DNA of 64,000 nt from Erinaceus europaeus (Eukaryota; Chordata; Mammalia; Eulipotyphla; Erinaceidae): contig NC_080171.1 of NCBI RefSeq assembly GCF_950295315.1, forward strand, positions 90,207,016-90,271,015, read 5' to 3'. The translations under genes and the position numbers were made by a program. Below, one piece after another: positions 39,189 to 50,096 of this stretch (position 1 is the stretch's first letter; each line of letters opens with the position of its first letter). The notes below the pieces were generated by a model. That model was given only the letters and a program-made list of their open reading frames with translations, had not been told where the DNA came from and did no database searches.

Positions 39189-39770
39189 ATTTCTTTCTTT
39201 CTTTTCCTCTGTATCTTCAATTTCTTTTATTTTTCCACTCACTTATGCACTCATTCATCTTCTTAGTTTCTTCTTTCTCTACCTTTTCTAGGAGTCCAAA
39301 TTCATATTTTTCATATCTTGTACTATTTAAAATAATAAAAATCAACAATTAAAACCTATACCATTCAGCTCAAGACATACTACCTCCTAGTCATTGTGAA
39401 AGAAACTGAATAACTTTCATTGCACTGTTAGCATACTGTTTATCTTTGTCCATGGGTAGACAGTGATATCCTTTTGTGGAAAGGAAGAGAGGGAAATAGA
39501 AAGAGAAAAAGCAAGGAAGCATGTTCATGAAGATATGTGTCATGTGTGTTTGATGGATTCTGGGAGGAATAAGAGCAGAGATCATAAGTCAAACTCATTC
39601 ATTTAAGTAAAGGAATATATATATTTTTTGCAATCCCAGGTCATGTGCAGGTTCTATCCAGTCCAGTACTAGAGTGCAACTTAAGTAAGTGACATTAAGC
39701 TGTGACAAAGATCATATGAAGAGTAAAGGTGAAGGAACACTCGAGAAGCAATGGACTTGGGATTATTACT

Positions 39771-39990
39771 CGGAATCATGGAAGCATCTCATACCAAAGA
39801 AGACATGTGCAAAGTTTCATCTCAAGATAAAAAGAGAAGAGCAGAGTCTTAAGAAGCCATGCTGGCTGATAAATATGGGTGGAAGGCTTGAAGATCCTGT
39901 GACTCTTGGACTCTGATGATCTCTTTTTATCCTGAGATGAAGCTTTGCACATGTCATCCTCTTTAGTCTGAGATGCTTCCATGATTCTGA
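39771..39990. repeat. Long inverted repeat (near-perfect hairpin)
   Basis: The left arm (39771-39850) contains AATCATGGAAGCATCTCA, ACATGTGCAAAG and CATCTCAAGATAAAAAGAGA. The right arm (39901-39990) is its reverse complement with scattered mismatches and small indels. The loop is about 50 bp. A transcript from either strand would fold into an ~80-90-bp stem. No terminal transposon signature, target-site duplication or coding domain was recognised. Confidence 0.85.
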
Positions 39991-40194
39991 GGAACTATAC
40001 CAAGCTCATTGTTTTTATGGTTTTCCTTCATCTTTACTTCTCATATGATCTTTTTCACAGAGTTTTGACTTGGGGCAGTCAGCGAAAAACAGGAGTAGGT
40101 TATGCTCTTTTGTGTGTTTGTGTCTCCAGCTGTAAAAAAAAAATCAACGTGTTATTTAGAATCAATGTGTGTATATGTATATTTATTTATCTTT

Positions 40195-40310
40195 ACAAGA
40201 GCACTGCCCTGCTCTGGCTTATGATGTTGTGGGGAATTTAACTTAGGACTTTGTTGCCTCAGGCTTGAGAATCTGTTTGTGTAACCACCTGGTATCTCCC
40301 CTGCCCTTGT
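40195..40310 (-). mobile_element. Old SINE remnant (ERI-2-like)
   Basis: GAGCACTGCCCTGCTCTGGC, ATTTAACTTAGGACTTTG and GTGTAACCACCTGGTATCTCCC form the reverse of the 8.0-kb SINE class, with heavy divergence. Confidence 0.5.
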
Positions 40311-40561
40311 ATATACTCTTTTAAAATTATTTAATTGTTTATTTGTATGAGAAACTATAGTGTCGCTCTACTATTTGTATGTGTGCTTTACCTTTGAGTC
40401 ACTTCCCCAGTCAAATATATCTATACTCTTTTCAGGTTCCTCTAGAAAGAATAATCATAAGAATTAGATCTGGTTTTGCAAAGTGTGAGAATTACTGGTA
40501 ATGCAGATAGGAGAGCCAGAGAGTAAAATGTTGAACTCTGAAAAAAGGATCCTATATATAG

Positions 40562-40692
40562 GTTTTCTGTGGGGACCGGGAAGGGAGCTTCATGAGCTGT
40601 GAAGCAAGTGCTATGCTGCAGATGTCGCTCTTTATGTTTCCCTCTCCTTTCAATTTCTCTCTGCCCTCTCAAATAAAAGGAAAAACATAAAT
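40562..40692 (+). mobile_element. Truncated SINE, 3' half
   Basis: The body begins near GGGGACCGGGAAGGGAGCTT and runs through the CT-rich portion to CTCAAATAAAAGGAAAAA. The tRNA-like head is missing. Confidence 0.55.
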
Positions 40693-40694
40693 GA

Positions 40695-41555
40695 AGAAAG
40701 GAAAAATGGCCAACAACAGGGGAGGATACATCATGCAGGCACTTAGCCCCCAGTGATAAATTTGGTGGCAATAATTTTTAAGAATGAAATAAAATTATAT
40801 GTTTTATGTATTTTATGTGAAAACATAAAACAAAAATACCAAGAGGAGAAGATAAGACATGCCACAGGGGGGTATGCAAAGAAGCACTGGGTTCAGAAGA
40901 GACCAAAGGGGTATAGAGACTGCATAGTATTCCCAGATCAAGTCTAGTCTTGAGATTGTAAGTGTTGTGGTTATAATTCTAATTCTACTTAATTAAAATT
41001 TCACTCTATCTGGTTTCAATGAGCTAGAGTTACCTAAGATTCAAATTCACCGACCCTTGGAGTAAAATTAAATGTGAAAAAAGCCTAAAATAAGGACAGT
41101 TTGAAACATGTTTGATCAGTCCTACAAAAAGTTCTTGGTTCTCAAATCACTTCAGGTAAATTCAAATTTCTGAAATATTAACACGTTTCAGGCAATTGCT
41201 GCTTCCAAACACTATTAGAATTTAATTTGGGAAATATGTTTTCCTGAAGAGGTTCATTAGCCAAATTCAACCCCCCAATTTCATAGTTCAAGGAAGATGG
41301 ATGGGTTCAATATGTAGACACTTGTCTGATGCCCTGGGAGAAAATACGGATGCATTAGAGTAGATGGTAACACAAATTATTTTCTATCTTTGTAGCTACT
41401 AATCGACAGCCTCACCCATCCTCACTCATATAACAGATTAAGGTCTTCAGGAAGTCACTGAAAATCCCATCACCTGTGTCACCAAGGATTTTTAACATTT
41501 AAGAGTGCACTAGAGATATTTAATGCAAGCATCTCCAATCTTGGAAAAGAGCTCT
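40695..41555. other. Unique intergenic sequence
   Basis: Nothing recognisable as gene or repeat. Confidence 0.4.
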
Positions 41556-41557
41556 CT

Positions 41558-41848
41558 GGGAGTCGGGCAGTGATGCAGCAGGTTAAGCGCACATGGTGCA
41601 AAGCACAAGGACCAGCATAAGGATACTGGTTTGAGCCCCTGGCTCCCCACCTGCAGGGGAGTCACTTCACAAGTGGTGAAGCAGTTCTACAGGTGTCTTT
41701 CTCTCCCCCTCTCTGTCTTCCCCTCCTCTTTCCATTTCTCTATGTCCTATCCAACAACAACGACATCAATAACTACAACAATGTTAAACAACAAGGGCAA
41801 CACAAGGGAAAATAAAAAAATTAAAAGCTTTAAGAAAAAAAAAAGAAA
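41558..41848 (+). mobile_element. Full-length tRNA-derived SINE (ERI-type)
   Basis: It starts GGGAGTCGGGCAGTGATGCA and includes GCAGGTTAAGCGCACATGGT, a B-box-like GGTTTGAGCCCCTGG, the CT body, AACAACAACGACATCAATAA and an A-rich tail. AGAGCTCTCT precedes and AAAGCTCTCT follows as a slightly mutated target-site duplication. Confidence 0.9.
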
Positions 41849-42279
41849 AAAGCTCTCTTCACATGGACCCATATCATGTGGCTTGGGCATGATGAGATGT
41901 AAGTGATCTCCTCTGCACCAAAAAAACAGCAATATTTCAATCATAGAAATTGTCTACTGAGATATACTATCTGTATCTCCATATTTACCCCCAAGTGAAA
42001 CTCTGTCTTGTGGAGTTAAAATAAAACATAACAGATTTCTTACATTTTCCCTTTAGCTAGTTTGGTGTTGCTTTCTAGTCTCCATTTACGTATGGTAAAA
42101 GCACTTGAGATCAGCTATCCTATTAATACAAATTTAAGTCTTCACAGTGTTATTGTATCACTGTAGTATTATGCTCTGCATTAACTCTTGAGAATTTACT
42201 TGGTCTTAAGTCAATTGAAATGTGGTATCCTTTGATTACAAACTCCCCACTGTCCCCTCCCCTGAGTACTTGACAACTA

Positions 42280-42800
42280 GTTTCACCCTTTGATCATACA
42301 AACTTGACTATCTAATAGACTTTATATGAGTAGAACCATAGTATTTATCTATGAGTAACTTAGTTTACTAAGTGTCCACTTTCCAAGATTTTCACATAGT
42401 GTAGATTTTCCTTTTAAACAGATGAATAATATTCCATGGTATTGGTATATCATATTTTCTCTACCCAGCTATGATGGGCATTTATTTATTTCCATATTTT
42501 TGCTATTTCAAATAATGTTGTAATGGATTATAGAAGTTTTAATATTTCTTTGAGATCTTGATTTTTAATTCTTCTACATAAATACTCAGAGTGAGATAGT
42601 ACTGCAGTTAGCACACTACTAGTTGAAAATCAAAATAAAAATGTACACCTGTCAGAATGTTAATATAAGAAAATAATCCAAACAAACAAATATTTGTGAG
42701 GATATAGAGAAATAAAAACCCATACAATATTGGTGGAAATGCAAAATGAAAACAGTAGAGAGATTCTTCAAATAAGTAAAGATGGAATTACTATATACAT
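42280..42800 (-). mobile_element. Old L1 with internal inversion
   Basis: 42290-42595 reads as the reverse of the L1 ORF2 3' end (plus-strand AATAATATTCCATGGTATTG). 42600-42790 reads in sense orientation as the segment just upstream of it (ACACCTGTCAGAATG, GGTGGAAATGCAAAATG). The arrangement fits an old minus-strand insertion with a twin-priming inversion. Confidence 0.6.
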
Positions 42801-43087
42801 CTAAAGTATTTTTTAAATGAAAACTGCTTAATTTTCAGGTGTCATAACTCTAGTTATGTCATTAACATCTATTCTAAATGAGGTGTTCACAGATCAGGCA
42901 TACCCTATCAAAAACTACATATTAAACTTAGAACATTTTGAATAAAACATATGAGTTCATATATCCCTTACATTTCACTGTAGCTATTTCTACTGATTAT
43001 TCCATTCACTGAGGCAATTAATTATAGGTCTTTACTTTGTCATCCAGAGTGTCTACAACAGTCAGACCTTTGATTAGGATCCTTTCT

Positions 43088-43690
43088 TGAGTATGTGTTA
43101 TGTGGATTTGAAAAGAAGGTATATTCCAGTTTTGGGGGGTGAAGGACTCTGAAAATGTCCAAGAGGTCTAGTCTGTCAATCTCTTCATTCAATTCTCTTG
43201 TATCTTTGTTGGTTCTCTGCTTTGTTGATCTGTCTAAGTGTGAGAGTGGGGTATTGAAGTCTCCCTCTATTATTGTATTACTATTGATGTATTTTTGAAA
43301 TTCTTTCAGTAAGTACTTGACATATTTAGATGGTCCCTCATTGGGTGCATAGATGTAAATAATTGTTAAGTCTTCTTGGCTGATTGATCCTCTAATCATT
43401 ATGTAATGTCCTTGCCTATCTTTTATTACTTTATTTAATTTAAAATCTATCGTGTCTGAGATGAGAATGGCTAGTGGTCCGTTAGCCTGTATGATAGTTT
43501 TCCATCCTTTCACTTTAAATCTGTGTTTATCTTGTTGTGACAGATGGGATTCTTGCAAGCAGCATATGGTTGGGTTATGTTTTCTGATCCATCCCCCACT
43601 CTGTGTCTTTTGATGGGTGAGTTTAAGCCATTGACATTGATTGATATTATGGACTTAATGTATTGTAGTGCCATTGTTCAAAAAAATTTT
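43088..43690 (-). pseudogene. L1-B ORF2 fragment, endonuclease domain only
   Basis: The frame 43558-43040 holds [52 protein letters not shown] and [20 protein letters not shown], which are the APE-like endonuclease signatures of L1 ORF2. A short deletion has removed a few residues after QANGP. The reading ends at the truncation; the last ~16 codons lie in flanking DNA. Confidence 0.85.
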
Positions 43691-43869
43691 TTTGTTTGCT
43701 CAGATATATTGCAAGTATTATAGTGATGTTCTTGTTTATAAGAGGTCTCTTAGAACCTCTTTCAGGGCCAGTTTGGTGATGGTTGCCTCCTTTAACTGTT
43801 GTTGGTCTAAGAAGGTTTTGATCCCTCCATCTAGTTTGAATGAAAGTCTAGCAGGATATATTATCCTTG

Positions 43870-44639
43870 GTTGAAACCCTTTTTCATTCAGGGCTCAATA
43901 GATATCTTGCCATTCTCTTCTGTCTTTTAGAGTTTGAGTGGAGGTAATCTTATGGGTTTTCCCTTGTATGTGACTTTTTGTTTCTCTCTTACAGCCTTTA
44001 GGATCCTTTCTTTATCCTTACTTCTTCTCATTGTGACTATGATGTGTCTTGGTGTCTTCAGGTCTGGGTTGATTCTGTTTGGTACTCTCTGGGCCTCTTG
44101 AATCTTGATGTCCTTTCTGTTATTCAGGTCTGAGAAGTTTTCTTCTATGATTTCCTCTAGAATGTTTGCTTCCCCTTCCTTTCTTTCTTCCTCTGGCAGG
44201 CCAATTATACGAATGTTACTTCTTTTGAGATCATCCCATATGTATCTGTTGTTGTCTCCAGTGTCTCTCAATCTCTTTTTAAGCTCTTTCACGTCTTTCT
44301 TCGTTTTCTCTAACTCATCCTCTGTCTGACTAATTCTGTTTTCTGCTTCTGTTAGTCTGCTTTCCCTTGCCTCAGCTTCATTCTTCATTACAGCTATTTC
44401 AGCTTTCAGTTCTCTAATTGCCTCAAGATAATCAGTATTTTCCTTGGGGGTCTCAACTGTTGTTTCCCTAGTACTGCCATTCCTTTCCTCCATTGTTGTT
44501 TTCATTTCTGTGATTAATAAGTTTATTATTGCTTGCATACTTTTCTTATAATGGTTACTTCTGGATGATTTGTAGTTTCTTCTGGGCTCTTCTCTTCATT
44601 CATTGGAGTAGCAGTTTTATTTGTTTTTGATCTACCCAT
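43870..44639 (-). pseudogene. L1-B ORF1 (coiled coil plus RNA-binding domain), one early frameshift
   Basis: The start is the ATG at 44639-44637 (MGRSKTNKTATPMNEE). A small deletion near VTIIRK shifts the frame compared with L1-A. From 44538 the frame is open to 43927 with the heptad-rich coiled coil (ELKAEIAVMKNEAEARESRL), then the RRM region (NIRIIGLPEEERKEGEANIL) and the C-terminal domain (HIIVTMRRSKDKERILKAVR). It is the best-preserved ORF1 in the window. Confidence 0.88.
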
Positions 44640-46233
44640 TTTTTTGTTTTATGTGTTTCTTTTTTTATGCTCTGCTCTGTTGTTCCTCAGTTGTTGTGTC
44701 TTGATACAAGCAACACTGTACTAAATACCTTTATGACAATTGCACTCACCAACCTCAGGAATTACAGTAGCAACTGAAGCAAGTATTGAAGCAGTTTAAT
44801 CACTACCAGTTAGCCAATTTCTCCAGTCCATGAAAAAATAGTAACCAAATCCCAGTGAAGAAGAAAGAGAAAAGAATGGATAGCAAGAATAGACAGTTAT
44901 GCAAATCTATTATCCACTGTATATTGTAGGGGTAACACCAGGGGAAAGGGAAGTAGAGCAGAGATACACACATAGAGAGTCCACTCTGAGTCAGATTTCT
45001 TCCCCAAAATAATTCACAAATTCAGAAAGGCAAAGAAGAAAGAAGGAAGAAGTGTATGACAAGATAAAAAAAAAAAAGAAAAAAGAGACAAGAGAGAGAA
45101 AAGAGAAAAGATAAGATAAAGAGCTGTAATTAAAGAGCAGTGAAAGGAAAGGGTTTTTTTCATTACTTTATTTTTAATTTAATTTAATTTAATTTTTTAA
45201 TTAGCTAGGAGGAGGAGGGAGGGGAGAGTCTGTAGAGGAGGTAGGATTAAGGAGACAAGTTCCTCCCACAATAGATAAGATGTCCACTACCCTAGCAATG
45301 AAAGATACCCTAAGAGTTAATTCTGATCAACCTAAAAGGGGGGAAAGATATATGCCTTTATATAATATTAATAATAAAATAGAGCAGGGTAAAAAAAACC
45401 CTGTCCCAGATTACCTCAAACCTCGTGATCAGAGGCAGCTGATTGTTAAGAAAGAGAAAAAAAAAAAAAAACCTCAGGACTAGACAAGGATAGCTGAAAT
45501 AGACAGTTATGCAAATCTACTATCCACTGTATATTCTAGGGGTAGCTAAAGGAGGAAGGGAAGTTGAGCAGAGATACTCGCATTGAGAGTCCACTCTGAG
45601 TCAGAATTCTTCCCCAATATAATTCCCAAATGTGTATCAGTGAATTCAAAAAAGCACACTATTTGGTGGTGTGGGGGATGGGGCTTGTGGCTTTGAAAGC
45701 TGTAGGATTAAGGAAGAAAGGATGACAAGAACGAGAAAAAGAAAAAAAAAGAAAGAGAGAAAAAAGAAAAAGATATGAAAAAGAACAGTCATAAAAGAGC
45801 AGTGAAAGGAAAGAGTTTATTTATTTATTTATTTCTAAATATTTAATTAGCTATGCGGGGTGAGTGGGGGGGTTTGGCTATTTAGAAAGAAAAAAGGCCA
45901 GAGGTTTCAGAAGGGTATAGACTTAGAATGAATGATACTCCCTGGTGGGACAGGAATCTTGGTAAAGAAAGAAGCTCAGCAGGGGAGCGTTCTAGGAGCT
46001 GGTCCCCAAGGACTGGTTATGGTGGGGGGGGGAGGAAGTATGCTTAATAATTTAAAAGAAAAAATTTTTTTGCCATTTTTTCTACTCTATTTTTTAACCC
46101 AAATTAAGTTATAGTCACCTCCTTGGTGTTACCCCTTATTGACTGGCCTACTAAAGGCAGAAAATCCTACCGTTTCCAGAAGATGTGGTCAGAGCCACTA
46201 GCAGCTTATCAGTCTGCCATCTTCCAGGAATCC
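44640..46233 (-). promoter_or_regulatory. L1-B 5' UTR with a tandem ~610-bp duplication
   Basis: The block beginning AGACAGTTATGCAAATCTA occurs at 44891 and 45501 (period 610 bp). Each is followed by GAGAGTCCACTCTGAGTCAG and TTCTTCCCCAA. Each copy has an octamer-like ATGCAAAT. L1-A has one such block. This resembles the monomer-type promoters of some rodent L1s; promoter activity is inferred. Confidence 0.75.
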
Positions 46234-46254
46234 TGATTAGGATCCTTTCTATAG

Positions 46255-46620
46255 CTTATCCAAATCATGCACTAAATCAAAGACGGAAACATATACTTCT
46301 CTCTGGTAATCCAACTACCAACTAACCTACCTAGTTAAAATCTAGTGTAGTCCTTTTAATGTCAAAATTATCTTCACTATCAGCTGGAATGCACTGTGTT
46401 TCCCAGATCTCTCCAAGCATATTCTCAATTAGAATTTTTGATGATCAACTGAGAAACGTGTGATGATATAACTCCTACAAACATTATGGTTATTTCTTAT
46501 GATTTTTCCACTGACTTAGTCTAACTTTCCTAACATACTTTAAAAAATATAAGGAGAAAATAAAGTCATCTGATGAAATAGATATATGCTATTCTTTAGG
46601 TTCTTTCTTTCTCTTTCTTT
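46255..46620. other. Unique intergenic sequence
   Basis: Nothing recognised before the C/T-rich start of the next L1 tail. Confidence 0.4.
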
Positions 46621-46624
46621 CTTT

Positions 46625-47822
46625 TATTTATTTATTTTATTTTTTTATTTAAGAAAGGATTAATTAACAAAATCATAGGGTAGGAGGGGTACAACTCCAC
46701 ACAATTCCCACCACCCAATCTCCATATCCCACCCCCTCCCCTGATAGCTTTCCCATTTTCCATCCCTCTGGGAGCATGGACCCAGGGTCATTGTGGGTTG
46801 CAGAAGGTAGAAGGTCTGGCTTCTGTAATTGCTTCCCCGCTGAACATGGGCATTGACTGGTCGGTCCATACTCCCAGTCTGCCTCACCTAGTAGGGTGTG
46901 TCTCTGGGGAAGCTGAGCTCCAGGACACATTGGTGGGGTCTTCAATCCAGGGAAGCCTGGACAGCATCCTGATGGCATCTGGAACCTGGTGACTGAAAAG
47001 AGAGTTAACATATGAAGCCAAACAAATTGTTGAGCAATCATGGACCCAAAGCTTGGAATAGTGGAGAGAAAGTGTTAGGCAGGTACTCACTGAAAACTCT
47101 AGTGTACTTCTGCTTTCAGGTATATATTTTGCAGTAGTTTATAGATATGTGTGAACATATGCTCTCTCTCACAGAAACTGGTGTATATCTAGGTTTTGGG
47201 ACTTTGTCAGAAAGTGAACCACCTGAGATGAAATTAGAGTATGCTATGAAAGGAAAGGTCTCACCCGAGTAATGAAGCTGAAGGGTTGTCACTCACATGT
47301 GAAGTCTCTGGACACAGTCTGAAGTGAAGCATGTTGAGGTGGCAATCGTTGCGTTGGTTAGGTTGTGATCGGCAGATGCAATATTATTTGATATGGATTG
47401 AGAGAGGCATATGGGAAAGTGGGCCCTATCAAATGGTTCCAGTACTGGGGAAAGTAGAGACTCTATAGTGGAGATGTGAGGTTCCTGCTGTCTTAGGGTT
47501 CAAAAAGACAATCAATAGTTAATGTTATCATCACATTATTTGGTAATTGGCTTAACTTTGAAAAGTCCTTTTGTTAGGGTTTGCTGTACAGTATCCAGTA
47601 TCTTTTATATAGCTGTGCTATTGGTTGCTTCTGATCTACTTGGTCTAGGCTTTTGAGAGAGTCTGCATATCAAATACACAGCCCATATATTAAAAAGATT
47701 CAGTTTGTGTTTTGAAAAACTTTTGAGACATGCAATTAATTTTACCCCTCTCAAATTAATTAACTACTAATTTATATGTCTACACTTTGCTAGGAGTGTA
47801 CATAAACACCATTCCCACCACC
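46625..47822 (-). mobile_element. L1 3' UTR fragment (~1.2 kb)
   Basis: This is the reverse-oriented 3' UTR, collinear with L1-A but with one large internal deletion: 46650-47065 matches 9.48-9.9 kb, and 47.1-47.82 kb matches 10.74-11.73 kb. The poly(A) side carries T/C-rich microsatellite sequence. The deletion may reflect a spliced or internally deleted L1 RNA. Confidence 0.82.
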
Positions 47823-47825
47823 AAA

Positions 47826-47831
47826 AGTTTC

Positions 47832-47890
<59 letters not shown>

Positions 47891-47892
47891 CT
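47826..47892. repeat. (CTTT)n microsatellite
   Basis: About 16 CTTT units lie between an L1 fragment and the A-rich end of a SINE. Confidence 0.97.
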
Positions 47893-47904
47893 CCTGGAAG
47901 CCAT

Positions 47905-48165
47905 TTTTCCCATTCCATTGCCTTTGTTGTTGTCATTATTATTGTTGTCATTACTGTTGTTGTTAGTTAGGACAGAGAGAAATATAGAGGGGAGGGGAAG
48001 ACAGAGGGGGAGAGAAAGACGGACACCTGCAGACCTGCTTCCTTGCCTGTGAAGCAACACCCCGTCAGGTGGGGGAGCTGGGGGCTCAAACCGGGATACT
48101 TGAGCCAATCCTTTTGCTTCGCACCATGTGCGCTTAACCCGCTGCACTACTGCCAGACTCCCCTC
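47905..48165 (-). mobile_element. tRNA-derived SINE (ERI-type)
   Basis: The reverse head GGGAGTCTGGCAGTAGTGCA begins near 48163 and includes GCGGGTTAAGCGCACATGG, a B-box-like GGTTTGAGCCCCCAGC, the CT body and a TTGTTG-rich segment on the plus strand. Confidence 0.88.
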
Positions 48166-48169
48166 TTAA

Positions 48170-49100
48170 TATTTTCAATGCAACACATCTCTATTAAGGA
48201 AAAATTAAGTTTCTGTAATTTATAACTTAATCTCAACAAAATTCAGATTGCCTTCTATTACTATATAGAGTTTAAGCAAGCTTAATTTTTAGATTCAACA
48301 ATCAGAATGACAATATATCTAACTGAAATCAGTGACAATTGATGATTATTTATCAGAACAACTACTTTTATGAAAGGAAAAACAGAAACTTCAGTAGTTC
48401 AGTGACTTTCTCAAGGTCATGCAGTGAGCCAGTGGTAGTGTCTGAACCAGACTCCAAAACACCTGAGTTGAGCTCACTGCTGTTTCTTACTCATCATGCT
48501 GTGTCTTCAATTTGTACTTGGCTTGGAAATTCATTGTGGTTTTGTTTGATTTACTACATATCAGATGGCCTTCCTTATTCAATTTTGCTTTTGCTGATGT
48601 AAAAGTGAATTTGCATTCACTGAGAATATGCCAGTTAATGGCAGAATAAAAGGAGTGGAAAGAAGGGAAGTATCTCAACCATTTTCTAAAATATATCAAG
48701 TCAAATTTAAATATTTGGAAGAAAATTCACAGAAATAAGTTTAAAACATTGGAAAGATTGTGGAAAGTGTCTGAATTGAATATGTTAATGACTTTGGGTA
48801 AATCAATAAACTTTTTCTAATAACATAGGTCATTGGAGTCTCATAAACCTCACATTCTATAGAATAAAAAAATACATATGATTTTTATTTACATAAACTA
48901 TATAAAAATTAAATGGCATATTTTTAAAGAAAAAGTTAAGCAAAGTCATAATTAAATAATACAATGGTAGAATAGAGGCCCACTTTATTGTGAGAAAATT
49001 TTCAATATAAAATAAAAAAATTGATAGACTTTAATCCTTTTATCAATATTGTAATTATGACTATCACAATAGCTACTTATTGAAATCTTAGTATGCATCA
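48170..49100. other. Unique AT-rich intergenic sequence
   Basis: No gene or repeat was recognised. Confidence 0.4.
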
Positions 49101-49130
49101 AACACTAGGTAAGTTCCTTTTTTTTTTTCA

Positions 49131-49448
49131 ATGGCAGACTGCCACATGCACAACCTTGTTTGTATATGTTTAGAGTCTTGGAAGCTTGACTATCCTTTAT
49201 TCTCCTACAAATGGACCTTTAGAGCTTGTTTGGAGGTTCTAGCAGGAGAATGCAGCTACTCATATACCCTTGACCCAAGACCAGTCCGTCTCTATTTGGG
49301 GAAGGTCATCCTCTTCGACCTAGTGCGTAGCTTCGGGAGTGGCGCACATGAGGGAGGAAGGGGACACCTGCCTAGCCAGCCAGGTCAGCAGATCAACCCT
49401 GGTGATCAATAGGGTGACAGATGTCACAGCCAGATCGCCCTCACATCC
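49131..49448 (-). pseudogene. RN7SKP: 7SK snRNA retrocopy (RN7SK pseudogene)
   Basis: The minus strand starts GGATGTGAGGGCGATCTGGC at 49448 and proceeds through 7SK landmarks (GGCTGGCTAGGCAGGTGTCC, AGAACCTCCAAACAAGCTCT, GGTCCATTTGTAGGAGAA, TCAAGCTTCCAAGACTCTA) to GCATGTGGCAGTCTGCC near 49131. A 3' A-run (T-run at 49117-49128) and the direct repeat ACTAGGTAAGTTC at 49104-49116 and 49449-49461 show L1-mediated insertion. Many substitutions and a few small deletions mark it as non-functional. The parent RNA sequesters P-TEFb. Confidence 0.96.
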
Positions 49449-49464
49449 ACTAGGTAAGTTCTTT

Positions 49465-50095
49465 ACACTACATTTAGGAAACAGGTAATTGATTTTATCT
49501 TATAGATAAACCATCAGGCTTAAAATATTGAATGGCATTATAGTGTGAGATATACTCATTTTGATTTAAGATTCAATTAAAAACAATAAAGAAACAAGTA
49601 GGTCAAATATCCAAGACACATAGTGTCTCAAAATCCATTCCTATTCTGTGATCTAAAATTCCAGACTCTAGTGCACATAGTCTGCAGCTAATGTCTGTGT
49701 GCCTTATTTTACTCATCTTTTATACTATCAAGTGATAATTGATGTAAAATTACTGTTTTAAGTGCACTGTTTAAAATATTACTAAGACACAGAAATAAGC
49801 ATCATTTTGCTATATGGCAGTGCAATTAGCTTGGATGACTCTAGATCATCAAAATCCAACTTCATACTGAATTTTAGCATTTGCTAAACACAACTGTAAA
49901 TTTATTCCAAAATTATTATTGTGTCAGCATATATAGGCATGCAATTGTACTTATCTTGCCAGTTGAATAAATGTCTATCTACTCTTCTGGGACATATTCT
50001 TTTCCATTGCCCATCTCAATTTTCCATTGCAAAGAGGGGATAGCTGACCTTTATTGAATACTTGTTAAGTTTTAAATACTAGCAAGGCATTAACA
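49465..50095. other. Unique AT-rich intergenic sequence
   Basis: No gene or repeat was recognised. Confidence 0.4.
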
Positions 50096-50096
50096 C

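Larger units (their letters stand above)
43088..46233 (-). mobile_element. L1-B: 5'-complete, 3'-truncated L1 with target-site duplications
   Basis: Reading right to left: a 5' terminus with YY1-like AAGATGGC (plus-strand GCCATCTTCC at 46217-46226), a 1.6-kb 5' UTR with a duplicated block, ORF1 (from 44639), then only the endonuclease part of ORF2, ending at 43088. The 17-bp repeat TGATTAGGATCCTTTCT occurs at 43071-43087 and 46234-46250. There is no poly(A), RT domain or 3' UTR. It is an unusual insertion because L1 copies normally lose the 5' end. Confidence 0.85.
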
